Source: Anaeramoeba flamelloides
Taxonomy: Eukaryota; Metamonada; Anaeramoebidae
Reading direction: 5' to 3'
Length of the DNA stretch: 64,000 bases
Assembly (NCBI GenBank): GCA_027625915.1
Contig: JANTQA010000029.1
Coordinates: 6,820,001 to 6,884,000, forward strand
Shown here: positions 36,663-48,393 of the stretch, piece after piece
Numbering within the stretch: the stretch's first letter is position 1
How the letters are laid out: each line of letters starts with the position of its first letter
Translations under genes and position numbers: made by a program
Notes under the pieces: model-generated
Seen by the model: only the letters and a program-made list of their open reading frames with translations
Databases searched by the model: none
What the model was told of the DNA's origin: nothing

Positions 36663-38041
36663 TTATCCTAAATGCGATGGTTTATAAAAATCTTTCTGTT
36701 GCTTTTTGTTGTCAAGAAAAAAAAATATTCTAAAAAGATGAAAAAATAACAAAGTCGTAAAAATTAAATACTACAATAGAATATTGAGATAAGGATAAAA
36801 GATAAACTATTCAACATTCAAAACACTTTTTTAATAATACAACTCTACATTCCATTATGGTAATTTCTTTGAGGCTTTGGGTAAAAAAATTAAAAATCTA
36901 ATGAATAAAGTACGTTAAATAATAAAAATCAACTGAGTTACTTTCCAAGTAAAAAAATACATTTTTTGATCCTCTTCAAAATTGTAAAAAAGTGAAAAAT
37001 TCTCCGTTAGCTTGGCTACCCTCTTAAGCTTATTAAAGATCAAAATCAAGTCTATAAAATTACAACAAACAAATAAAAAATTTAAAAAAATAATCAAGAA
37101 TTAAACCTGAACATTAAATTGATGTTTTTATAAACCAAATAAACTCTATTTCAAAATTAGTGACTCACCTGAAATAAAAAATTGGAAAAGAAAAAAAAAT
37201 TATCCTTTAGTTTTCAAAAACAATTAAAAATTAACTATTGAATTTTATTATCAATAATAAATTTTTAAAACATTAGAAACATATAAAAGTCAGATTTTTA
37301 AAAAATTAAAAAATAAATATAATCAAAAAGAAGAAAAAAGTTTAACAAGAAGATTTTTTTTACTAATAATTATCTGACTTTTAAAATATATTACATAGTC
37401 TCAATTTTCTGAGTGATTATTTGTATTTTCGAAGTTCTTTTTTTTTTATACTTGATCTTTTGCAAAAAAAAAATTAAAAAAAAACAAAAGAATAAGAAAA
37501 AAAAAAGTATCAAAAAAGATCTAGAAAGAAAAAAAAAAAAAAATAAAGTTTACTTTTTCCAAAAAAAGAAAAAGAAAAAAAAAATTGACAAAATTTGAAA
37601 ATATTTTTTTTGATTAGAAAAAAAATAAACCCTCAAAACAGCTTCCAATAATATGTATAAAGTGAGTTAACATTTTTTGAAAAATAGTTTATTTTAAGAA
37701 AGCACATTAATGTATCCAAAAATTGATTTAATTTAATAAGTTTATTAATATTTATTTATTTTCAATAAAAAAATAAAGTACAACCATTCTTTAAAATGAA
37801 AACATGAAAAAAGGATATGAAATAATTAAATAATTAAGAAATAACAATAAAAAAAAAAGTTGAATAGTTTATTGATATCAATAATTAGATTGAAAATCAA
37901 AATAAAATAATATGTGTTATTATCTATAAATTTAAATATTAATATATAATTACAGATCAATTATTATTATTTTTTTTTTATTTCAAATAAATTTTAATTA
38001 TATTTAGAAAGAAAAAAATAAAAAAAAAAAAAAATAAGAAT

Positions 38042-40086
38042 TTAATAATACCAATTGTTATTATTTTGATTTGTTTTTCCATATGGTGAAAAATTTAACG
38101 AGTGGGATTGGTTTGATGATAATTGTTTATTTGGTTGCGAATTTTCATTATTAATAGAATTTTCAGAATAATATTGATTATTATTATTTTTATCAATTTT
38201 GAATAATAATTCTGTTTCTTTATCATTGTTATTGTTATTATTAATATTATTATTACCATTATAATTAATATCAATGCCAATATTTGAATTATTAACATTA
38301 TTATTAAAGTTGTTGTTGTTGTTGTTATTGTTGTTATTATTATTTGAATTATTAAAATAATTTTGGTTGTTATAAGGTGTATAATTTTGTTGATTTGGTA
38401 AATTTATATTTGTTTGGTTGTGGTTGATTTTTTGAAAATCATTTGAAATCAATTGGCTATGCATTTGAAAATTCTGGGGATTATTATTGGTATTGTAATT
38501 TGTATTATAATTAGTGTTTGGAGTATTTCTTGTTTTGTTATAATTTTTTTTATTATTTTTTGAAGAATTATTTCGTTTTTTGCGATAATTTGACATTAAT
38601 TTGCTTCTAATCCCACCTGCTCTTGAGAGTTCTACTTTGATTTCTCTTTGTTTGATTATTGATTTGTTTAAAATTTGGATTGATCTTTCTGCATCTCGTG
38701 TATCATAAAATTCAATGAATCTATGTCTTAACTTGTTGGGAGTTGTTCTAATTTCTTTGATTTCTCCAACTTGTGAAAATATTTCATAGATGATTTCATT
38801 TGTGATTGTTTCATCCAAATTAAAGCAAACAACAGTCCCTTGGTTTTGATCTTCTTCCTTTGGATTTTCTTTTGGAATCGAATAATGAATATCAACTTTC
38901 CTTCCATTGATCTCTTTCCCTTGTAACTTTTCTAATGCGTTCATCGAATGTCGAATATCATAATATTTAATTAAAACAAATCCTCGGAATTTGCTTTTTG
39001 AATATATTTCTTTGATTTCTCCAAATTGAATAAAAATATTAAAAAGCTTTTCATCTTCAATATTTGAATCAATATTTCTGACAAATAGTGCTCGGTTTGG
39101 ATATTCTCCCAATGGATGTTCTTTGGTTTCATTTTGCTTTTGTTGTTGTTGTTGCTGCTGCTGCTGCTGCTGAGGCTGTTGTTGGAATACTTGGAATCGT
39201 TGTTGTTCTTGTTGCTGCTGCTGCTGTTGTTTAATTGAATTATTATTAGTAGAGCCTTCGGGTTTTGCTTTCCACCATTGTCCAAAATGATATGGCCTAA
39301 CAAATTTTTCTCGATCTAATTCTCTTTGAAATTCTAAATTATTTCTTGGATCTTGTGTTTGTTGAAAATTATTTTGTTCTTTTTGTCTGTTTAAATTAGT
39401 ATGTTTATTGTTTGTTGAATATTTATCATAATAATAATCATTTTTGTTGTTATAATAATTATTCGTTTTTTTTAAATACGTATTATTATTGTTCGTGTTG
39501 TTATTATTGATATTATTATTGATCCGGATGTTTTGATTATTAATATTATTTCTATTTCTATTTTCGTTGTAATAATTATTTTGGTTGTAATAATTTTTTT
39601 TTTGAAAATTATTCTGATTATTTGAATATATTTTTTGCTTGTTATATGTTGGCTGTTGATAATCGTAATTATTTTTATTGGTTTCAATATTATTATTATT
39701 AATATTAACATTTTGATTCATATTATAATTCGAATTGGAATTTTGATGCAAAAAATTATTCTTTGAATTTAAATTTGGTTTTATTTCATTTCTAATTGTG
39801 AATTTCGTTTTTATTTGTTCTTGGTTATTTAAAGATCGTTCAATTTGTTGTTTTTTATTTATAATATTTGAAAATTCATTTTGATAAATGTTTATGTTTG
39901 TGATTTTTTCATTTTTTGAAATTTTAGATTCCTTATTTTTATTGATTTCATTGTGTCCTATTTTTTTTTTTTTTTTTTTTTTTTTTATTAAAATTAATTA
40001 AATTAAAAAAAAAATAAATACATTAGTTTGTATTAAGAAAAGCTGAAACGGTTTTGAATGATGAAGTGTTTTAAAACTTCATCATT

Positions 40087-40139
<53 letters not shown>

Positions 40140-42583
40140 TAAAATACATAAAATTTCTATTTAATTATATGAACAAATAAAAATTTAAAATAGTTTGAGA
40201 AGATTTTTAAATTTTAGAAAAATTCTTTTTAAAGTTTGAATTATATTTTCCAATAACATTCCTTTTTCCTTATTTTTTAAATTATTATTAGAACATTTTA
40301 TATAATGATGAGTAAATTGTAATAATATCATAAGTTTTTTAAAAGAATCGATTTATCTTATGAAAAAAAATAATCACCGAGTAAAAAAAAAATCATGTTA
40401 TTTGTTGTATTAATTTTTGTGAAAAAATTGAATGATTTTGAAGATTTTGAAGAATTAGTGTTGGTAATTGTATTATTTAAAATTAAAGTATGTTGTAATT
40501 GAACACAAATTATATTGATGATATCTAGTTCAAATAACTCTGAAAAATCAATTATAAAATTTATTGAACAATAAATTTTATGGATTTTAGACTAATGATT
40601 TGTATATTAAAATTATTGTGATTTTGGAAATTTTGATTTTTTTTTTTTAAATTAATTTCATAAAATCTAAAGATAAAAATTATAATTGTTGCCCAATAAA
40701 ATTATTAAAATATTTGTAAAATAAAATTTCGAACTCTAAAAGGTAACTGGAATCATTTTAAAAAGGTGTGGGCAAAAAATTCTAAAAATTATCTTTAAAA
40801 CAGTCAACAGATTAAAATAAATTATTATTATTATTTTTTTATTTTGAAGGGGGAAATTAATTTCCTCTTACAGACATTAGGTTTTTTTGAGGTTTTCTAT
40901 TTTATTTAGAAAATCAATAGATTTTCGTTAGGTTTTTTTGAGGTTTTTTATTTTATTTCGAAAAGTAAAAAAAACCTAGAAAACTTCACAAATAAAAACA
41001 TAACAACCCCAAGAAAACCTAGAACACTTCACAAATAAAACAGAAAACCTCAAGAAAACCTAGGTTGTTATTCTTTTACAAAATTTAAAAGAATAAAGTA
41101 AAATCTTTGATTTTTCTCTATTCTTCTGAATTCTGGAAAAGCACTGTTAGGTTTTTTTTAATTTTAGAAATTAAAAAAAAAACGAGACACTCTACTACAC
41201 TTGATGACACTTTACGGCACTTTCCTAATTTCTAAATTTTTGTTTAGAAATTTCAATAAATAATCATAATTTTCTTTATCATTAAGCAATGACAAAATAA
41301 ATAATGAGTATTTATTTCAAATAATATCAAAGATATTATTTTTTCAGTTGTTTATTTGTATTAATTCTTTAATCAAAATTCTTCGATTTTTTTTCATAGG
41401 ACGGACATCCCCATAAATAAATTATTTTTGATAACTATTGAAAACTATTTTGATATTTTTTTTTTTTTCTGAAATGATAAAATATTCTCTTGATTGACAT
41501 TACAAAATATTCTTTATTTTACCCAAGAAATCTAATTTGATACTTTTCAACATAACTTTCTTCATAAGTTAAAGTTATCAGAATTCTGTTTGTAATTTTT
41601 AAAATAACTTTATTTTTATAGCTATATTTTTTATCAAATTTAATCGATAATTATTTTATAAAAAGTTTAAAATCTATTTTCTATGTTCTTTCTTTCTTTA
41701 ATAATTTAGTTTCTATTTTGATATGTTTTCGATATGTGAAAATAAACTTGATATATTAAATAGTTGATTTTTTAGATCCTATTTTCAATTTCAAGACGAA
41801 TAAGAGTTGTGGTTTTTTAAATCTAGAAGTGTGGATATTTCTGATTTATACTTTAAATTTGTCTTCAAATGGAAATCGTTTTTTGTAATTCTTTAATATT
41901 TTTACTAATACAAGTAAATTTTTGCAGTGATCGAGATCAACTTTTTTCACTATTTAAAAAATGAGATTTTTTGAAGTTATTTGAATCATATGGAAATAAT
42001 ATGATGAACTTTCAATAAAAATATACTTGATTTCGAGACAGTCATGGAGTAAATACTAATCTCTTTAAAAGAGAAAGAAAGAAAGAAAGAAAGAGGGGGG
42101 AATTATGAGTTTGATTTTTATTTTTTGTCATTTTGGTGATTGATTTTTTTTGAATTTTGTAAGGATAAAAAAAAGTAACTTGATTTTCGATTCGTTATCT
42201 CTTAAATATGTAGTTACTCCTAAAAGTAATTTTCAAAGAAAATAAAATTTGGAGATTCCTTAACTTTTTAAGAATTTCTTTTGTGATATTTAAAAATTTG
42301 TTAATTATTTTGTTTTGTTAATTTTTTTTGTTTTGAAGCAAACAAAAGCAAAGAGAAATAAAAAGAAGAAACTTACCTTTGTTTAGAAAATTAAAATTGC
42401 TCTGAGAAAAAGAATTGAAATTTGGGGTTTTGAGTTGAGAGTTATTTAATGAAAGATTGTTAAATTTTGAAAGCAAAATTGAAGATGTGAAATTGTTATT
42501 TGTATAATTGCTGAGATTGTTATTGATCTTGCTGCTGCTGCTGTTTTTGTTACTGTTACTGTTACTGTTGTTACTGTTGTTAC

Positions 42584-42617
<34 letters not shown>

Positions 42618-43248
42618 CAAATTGCTTTGGTTGTTTTGGTTTTGAAATAAATCCCAAGCATGCTTGATCCTTAATGATGCAGTTTTGGACTCAATATTTT
42701 TATCTTCGAGGATTTGGTTTGTAAGATTTGTGGTCTTTCGATCATTTAAGTAATCTCTAGAATCGCCCAGCTCTTGTTCGTAAAGTTGTGGCAGAAGTGA
42801 GTATCTTGAATTTAATTTTGTTGTTTTTTTTTCTTTTCTTTTTATTTTTGCATCTGTGTCAAAGAAAAGAAATTTTGGTGGTCTTCTTCTTTTTTTTTCA
42901 CTCATTGATTCGGAATTAATTATTTTCAATTTTAATTCAGATACAATCAATTTGGGTTTTTTTTGTATTATTTGTAACTGGTTTTTTAGGATTTTTTGTT
43001 TTTTCTGTGTGATGGAAAAAAGAAAAAATTCTTGAACGAACAAAACCAAAAAAAATGATGGCAATCTCCACCAATTTGGAACTGGAAATCGTAGACATTT
43101 AAAATCAAACGGTTTTAGAGTAGAGGTGGTTGTATGGTGAACTTAAGTAATCTGACAAAATAAATAAAACTATTTTTACTTTTTTTTTCCTTTTCTTCTT
43201 TGTCTTCTTTGGTGAGAAAACTAAACTTGAAGGGCACGCGGAAGCCAT
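38042..43248 (-). CDS. Mei2-like RNA-binding protein with two RRMs
   Basis: Proposed exons are 43248-43180 (MASACPSSLVFSPKK and a Lys run), 43004-42377 and 39957-38042; phases 0 and 1 agree and the sum is 2613 nt, 870 aa. A start at the internal ATG 42905 (MSEKKRRRPPK) is possible. Residues 70-180 hold a conserved-looking basic block (PPKFLFFDTDAKIKR, YSLLPQLYEQELGDSRDYL, IKHAWDLFQ), then poly-Asn, Asn/Gln-rich sequence, RRM1 (about 521-594), RRM2 (about 605-680) and an Asn-rich tail. RALFVRN, FRGFVLIKYYDIR, VDIHYSIPKENP, EIKEIRTTPNK and HRFIEFYDTRDAE are typical of Mei2/AML proteins, which act in meiosis and RNA control. The C-terminal Mei2 RRM3 is absent. The 2.4-kb intron joining exons 2 and 3 rests on phase and the twin copy. 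Confidence 0.9.
40860..41410 (-). mobile_element. LINE 3' end plus hairpin locus E3
   Basis: Minus strand 41410-41220 matches the LINE tail at 13425-13622 (CPSYEKKSKNF, then a decayed frame, then TTTCTAAACAAAAATTTAGA). It is followed by AAAGTGCCGTAAAGTGTCAT and CAAGTGTAGTAGAGTGTC, then the E-type hairpins to 40860. It lies in the intron of the right Mei2-like copy and is absent from the left copy. Confidence 0.7.
42070..42095. repeat. (GAAA)n short tandem repeat
   Basis: About six GAAA units followed by a G6 run, in the non-shared part of the right intron. Confidence 0.9.
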
Positions 43249-44837
43249 TCTGTATTGAATATTTTTGGTAAATATTAAGCCAAAATTTTTAATTCCAAAC
43301 TACTTGCTTGGAGCCCATATTCATTTTCACTTCAAAAAAACTCAGCTTAACAAAAGTAGGCAATTTTCATTCTCCAATATCCAATAAAAAACAGATAAAA
43401 TTAACCAGTGATTTTTACATGAAATTTCGATCCCAGATTTGGGTTTTGTTTTTAATTTTCAAAGAACGAATTGAAAGAAAAAAAGAGTTACTTTTTTTCA
43501 AATGATTTTGTGGTAATTTTTGAAACTTACTTTTTTTGAGGAGATAAAAATTTGTCCACCATCCAAACTTTACATAGATTCATTTTTTGTCCACTCTTCA
43601 ATTTTTTTTGATTCAATAATGAGTTTATATCTTATTCCAAAGTTTTTTGTTTTTTGTCGATAAAGCTCAAAATTATTTTTCTATTATTCCAAATCTTTTT
43701 ATTTACAACCAATTATTTTTAATTTTATCACATTTGCCAGTAAATAATGCAAAAAAACAACACCTGTCTCTAAAAATTAGACTTACGATTTTTCACAGAA
43801 TTTGTTTTGATCTTAAAGTAACAAGAACAGAAAAACATGATAAAGGATCACAAAAGTTCAACTCAATTTTTAATAGAAAATGAAAACCAAAAGTAAAATC
43901 AATTAAAAGAAGAAACAAATAAACTTAAAAGAACAATTCACTATATTACTTTAAATTAAATCTACAAATACAATTTAAATCTGCTTTTTTATCAAAAACC
44001 AAGAAGTGCTATTTTTGAGATCTCAAAAAAAGTCAATTTTTTCAACAAATTATTTTAATAATGGATCAAAGAAAAATGCCATATCTGAAGATAGTATTAT
44101 AAAAACAGTTATTAAGTTTAACCCTTCTTTTGTCTTTAATTAATTTTTTTTTCTTTGATTAGTTGATCAACATATCATTTTCATAAAGGTTTCATTTTGT
44201 TCCCAATTAAATATAGTTTTTCACTTTTTTTGAAATGTAATGCGTGTTTTCACTGAATGGTCAAGAATTAGAAATACTAACCCAACTTCTGCCAAATTTT
44301 TAATTAATGGACATATTAAAAGTAATAAAGTTGTTGACCAAATTAAATTGGAAAAAAGTTGTTGATATCTGGATTTTTTCAAATTTTACTATTGGCAAAA
44401 TGAAGACCGAAAAAAATAATTTTTGAAATCCTGAAAAAAAAAAAAAAATAATTGGGAGTAAAGCTTCGTTCTTTCAAACTGGTTTTTAAGTATATACAAT
44501 TTCAAAAATTCAAATTCAGAAAAAAAAAAATTACTTTTTTCTTATTTTATATTTCCAAGTGCTTATTTTGCTTCAATTTTGAATAAATTATTTATTTTTA
44601 GTAGATAATAGACTTGATTCAATTTAATCTAGTTTAACTCAATTTGAATTTACTTTCTAATTCTTTATATTTGATGAAGTGAGGATTGTTTTTAATTTTC
44701 CTTCAATAAAAATAATGTATTGAAAAAATAAAATAAAAAAAAATATAAAAAAAGATCTTTAAAAAGAGACAAATAGTAACTCTTCGGAACTGACTATATT
44801 ATTCAAAATGACAATTAATTATCCACTAAATATGAAA

Positions 44838-45291
44838 TAGAAGATTATTTTTTTTATTTTTTTGATAAAAATCCCATCATAAGTCTAAATATGGAATTTT
44901 GTAAAAAATAAAGTTTTTACAATTTTCACGATAAATAAAGAGTAACATGTATTTCTCCAAATTTTATGTAAATGTAAACGAAACACGAGTTTTTATTTTT
45001 TAACTTAATAGATTTTCATTATAAAATCGTTTGTTGAGCACCTATTCTTTGTTCCAAAAATGTTTTTTTTTTAAAAATTGAAAGATTCTTGTTCACCAAA
45101 CAATTTTTTTGATTAAAATTAATATTAGTCTATTAAAATTATCAGAAATTATATTTACAAAACCAAAATTTGGATAAATATATGGAACTCTTTATTTATC
45201 GTGAAAATTGTAAAAACTTTATTTTTTACAAAATTCCATATTTAGACTTATGATGGGATTTTTATCAAAAAAAAAGGAAAAAATAATCTTC
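44838..45291. mobile_element. Foldback element J with near-perfect arms
   Basis: Arms of about 105 bp (44838-44943 and 45182-45291) are inverted copies with almost no mismatch outside a homopolymer. They start TAGAAGATTATTTTTT and include CCCATCATAAGTCTAAATAT and ACAATTTTCACGATAAATAA. The 238-bp loop has no coding frame. TA borders both ends. The high identity implies recent origin or gene conversion. Confidence 0.88.
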
Positions 45292-45446
45292 TAAACTCTT
45301 TTTCAGTCAAAGGGGGCCAGTTTTATTGAAAAAATGGAAGACATTCTATGAGTTTAATTCATTACTCTTATCAAACTGAAATTTTAAATTTTTAGATTAA
45401 AATCATTTTTTCTCATTTTGTAAAATTTTGTTTTTTTTGTTTTTTG

Positions 45447-45481
<35 letters not shown>

Positions 45482-45842
45482 TTAAATTTTAAAAAAAAAT
45501 GTTTGAAACTCAAAATTAACATTAAGAAAAGTTAGGCTTCGTGTGTTCTTTTAAAATTCATACATTTACAAGTAAAAAATCTTATTATCAACGATTTTAA
45601 TTTCCTAAAGAAATTGATAATTTTGCACGAGACGTTCCAATGAATGGGGCCCAAAAAATTTTTTAACATTTTTTTTTTTTTGAAATTTATGGTTTGTTAA
45701 GGGGTTTCTTTTATAATTATGGACTCTTATAAGAAGTTTATTATTTCTTGTATTTCTAAACAATCTTAAGTTTGGTTGATTCTTAAAAATAAAGTGACTT
45801 TTTCATTTTTGACTGTACCCTTTTTCGTGAAATAGAGTTTAT
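45292..45842. mobile_element. TIR element family C, copy 2
   Basis: The left end TAAACTCTTTTTCAGTCAAA followed by GGGGGCCAG abuts foldback J directly. The right end is decayed (GACTGTACCC-TTTTTCGTGA-AATAGAGTTTA). Non-coding, with long T and A runs. Confidence 0.7.
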
Positions 45843-48393
45843 TTCATATTTATTGGGCAATTGATTGTCATTTTGAATAATATATTAAGTTCTGAAGAGT
45901 TATTATTGTCTCATTTTAAAGATTTACCCCCCCCCCCCTTTTTTTTTTTTTTTTTTTAATTTTTTAATTGTATTATTTGTTATAAATGAATATGTGAACC
46001 CAAAAAAAAAAAAAAAATTTTTTTTTTCAATTTCAATAGATGTATTTCATCTGAATTTACCAGTCCAATAATAATAATAACAAAGATTAAAGAACATCTA
46101 CAAAAAATATAATAAAAAGGTTTTATTTTTTTTCCTTTCCAATTCAAAGAAAATACAATTCATTAATTGTTAGAGAATTTTTTTTATGATTATTTTTCTT
46201 AGGAATTTCATTATTACCTAAATTTATTTTCCTGTACTGAAAAAAATATCTGATATAAAATAATACCGGAAAAGATTCTATATTGCTAATAGTAAGAAAA
46301 TTATGTGTAAATATTTCTAATCAAATACCCTTGCTCTAAATACCAAATCTTTTATGACTCAATGATAAAATTACCTAAAGTTCATCAATGTGGAGTATCT
46401 ATAGAATACCTATTAAATTATTTATTTGATAAAATTTGTAGATCAACTTTTTTGGAAAAAAAATCCAGCTTAATAGAGGTTTACTAGAGTTTGGAAAATG
46501 ATAATTTTAATTCTTATTTTTTGATTTATCGAAGACTATTTTGAACGAATGTAAATTAATTAATCAAAATTATAATCAGTATTAGAACTATAATTTTAAA
46601 TTTTTGATTCATAAATAAATTTGAAATTAAATATTTGAAATTACAAAAAAATTTTAATAATATTAAAAATTAAAAATCTTTTCAGGAATTATTTTCACGC
46701 CAAGCATATTTTCAAGACTCTAAATTAAAAATATTTAAAAAAATAAAAAATAATTTGATATGTTAACTATTTTTATAATTTAAAATTCTATAATTTCAAA
46801 TAACAATATTTTAATTTATTTAACCGAGAAATTATTATTTTTCAAAGTTGATCAAATTCAAAATTTTTTCAAATTCTCCTTTTTTTCAAAATAGTCAATT
46901 TCAATCGAGTTATAAAAAGATAATGACTATAGGTATCTAAAACCCATTTTTTGGTGGGTTCAGCTTTTTAGGGTATGTTTAGCGAAGTTTAGAACATTTT
47001 AGAGTCGGTTTGGATGGTTTGGATATTATATTTGGAAATTTTGGCAAAAAAAAATAATAAAGAGAGTAATTTGAAAATCGTAACAAGTTTTCAGGGGTTA
47101 AAAAATTCCACTTAACTTTTTGTAATAAAACTATTTGTTGAACATTTTTTATAAATATTTGTTATTGATCCTATCAAAATTTTGGATTTCCAACAATTTG
47201 AATAATAAAATACTACGGATCACAAAATAATCTTTTTGAACACCCCACAATCATTAAAAAACATTAAAAATTTTCATACCAACGGAAATAAACAAGAAAC
47301 GTTTCAAAAATACAAAAAATACCAATTTGTCCGGTTTTGAAAATTGGAATTTAATAATATGTCCCTACGAACCAAAAAACACTAAAAATGGAAAACTGAT
47401 CAAATACTTTCCATTAATACAATTAAAAAAACTAAATGAAAAAATAAAAATAAATAAAGTTTCAATTTAACTTATTCTTGAAAATATTTTTTGCCAAAAT
47501 CATTGAATTCACAATTGAAATTATGTATATTTTTAGATTCAGTATCTTGTTTTAACTCATTTACTAAAACTAATTCTAAATTATGGGGAATTTTCTTTTC
47601 ACAAAAAGGCACTAATTTGGTCCTCAAATGTTTTTTTTAGTTTTAAATGGTAAAATTAAAAAAAAAGTTCAACTAAAAAAAGATAAACTCTCTGGAAAAG
47701 CATTCTAATTTAATATATTAACTAATTCTTTGATTTCAAACTTTTCTCAACCCCAATTTTTTCAAAAAAAAAATAAAAAAGTGCACATTAATTTCAAAAA
47801 ATATTTTTGATATTCAAAAGTTGAGAGTGTTTTTATTCTAAAAAAAATTATCACAGTGTTTAATTGAATTAAGTATGAATCGAGATTTCGAAAAATATTA
47901 ATCAGAAAAAAATAGTGCTTAATTTTATTAAGGACATATAATATGTTTAACCAAAATTATTTAAAAGTATATCATAGAATAGGTCTTTTGAAGTCTACGA
48001 ACAGTGTTAAAGACCACTTTGAAAACTTTTCGGTCGGTATTTTGAAAGTGACTTCTAGTAAATATTCAATATATTTCAATTTTAAATTTGCAATAAAATA
48101 AATCCTTCGCTTCTAAAAAATAAAAAACAAAAAATAACAGCACCAATTAAGAATTAAAAAGAAAAATTAATTTATTAAATATATAAATAAATAAATAAAC
48201 ACAAAAATTCAAAAAGTAAAAAAGGGAGATTAATGCGGATGTAAAAAAAAAAAAAAAAAAAACACTTTTCAAAATTATGAATACACCCGATGAAAAACGC
48301 CAATAGGCGTATTATTGTGATGATATGAAACATTTTTTTTATCACACACGCTTAAAACAGCCTTCGAGTATAAATAAATAAAAAAAAAAAAAA

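Larger units (their letters stand above)
35230..37934. other. Intergenic between importin alpha and the right inverted arm
   Basis: No secure gene. It contains a higher-GC patch with pairing potential (36185-36340) and a short ATG-initiated frame at 36480-36662 (minus). The rest is AT-rich, with poly-A runs near 37450-37590. Confidence 0.65.
37935..42443 (-). repeat. Right arm of large inverted duplication
   Basis: Mirror of 1-4663. The match covers 37935-40720 and 42202-42443 at high identity. The 1.4-kb middle (40740-42200) is replaced relative to the left arm and contains a LINE tail with hairpin locus E3. The match is cut by the window's left edge, so the true arm extends further into the gene's 5' part. 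Confidence 0.93.
43249..48393. other. Intergenic between Mei2-like and Dna2 genes
   Basis: No gene was found. The first part should contain the Mei2-like promoter. It holds the foldback J and element C2; the remainder (45850-48390) is AT-rich with long homopolymers, including a C10 run near 45927. A small ACGCC-AATA-GGCGT hairpin at 48297-48310 lies in the presumed Dna2 3' untranslated region. Confidence 0.7.

Noticed and set aside
42318-42376. Continuation of the PPKFLFFDTD frame beyond the GTAAGT donor
   Set aside because: The frame ends within 20 codons in a Phe/Cys-rich run, and splicing to 39957 keeps phase.
48297-48310. ACGCC-AATA-GGCGT hairpin downstream of the Dna2 stop
   Set aside because: Only five base pairs; histone-type or terminator function cannot be argued.
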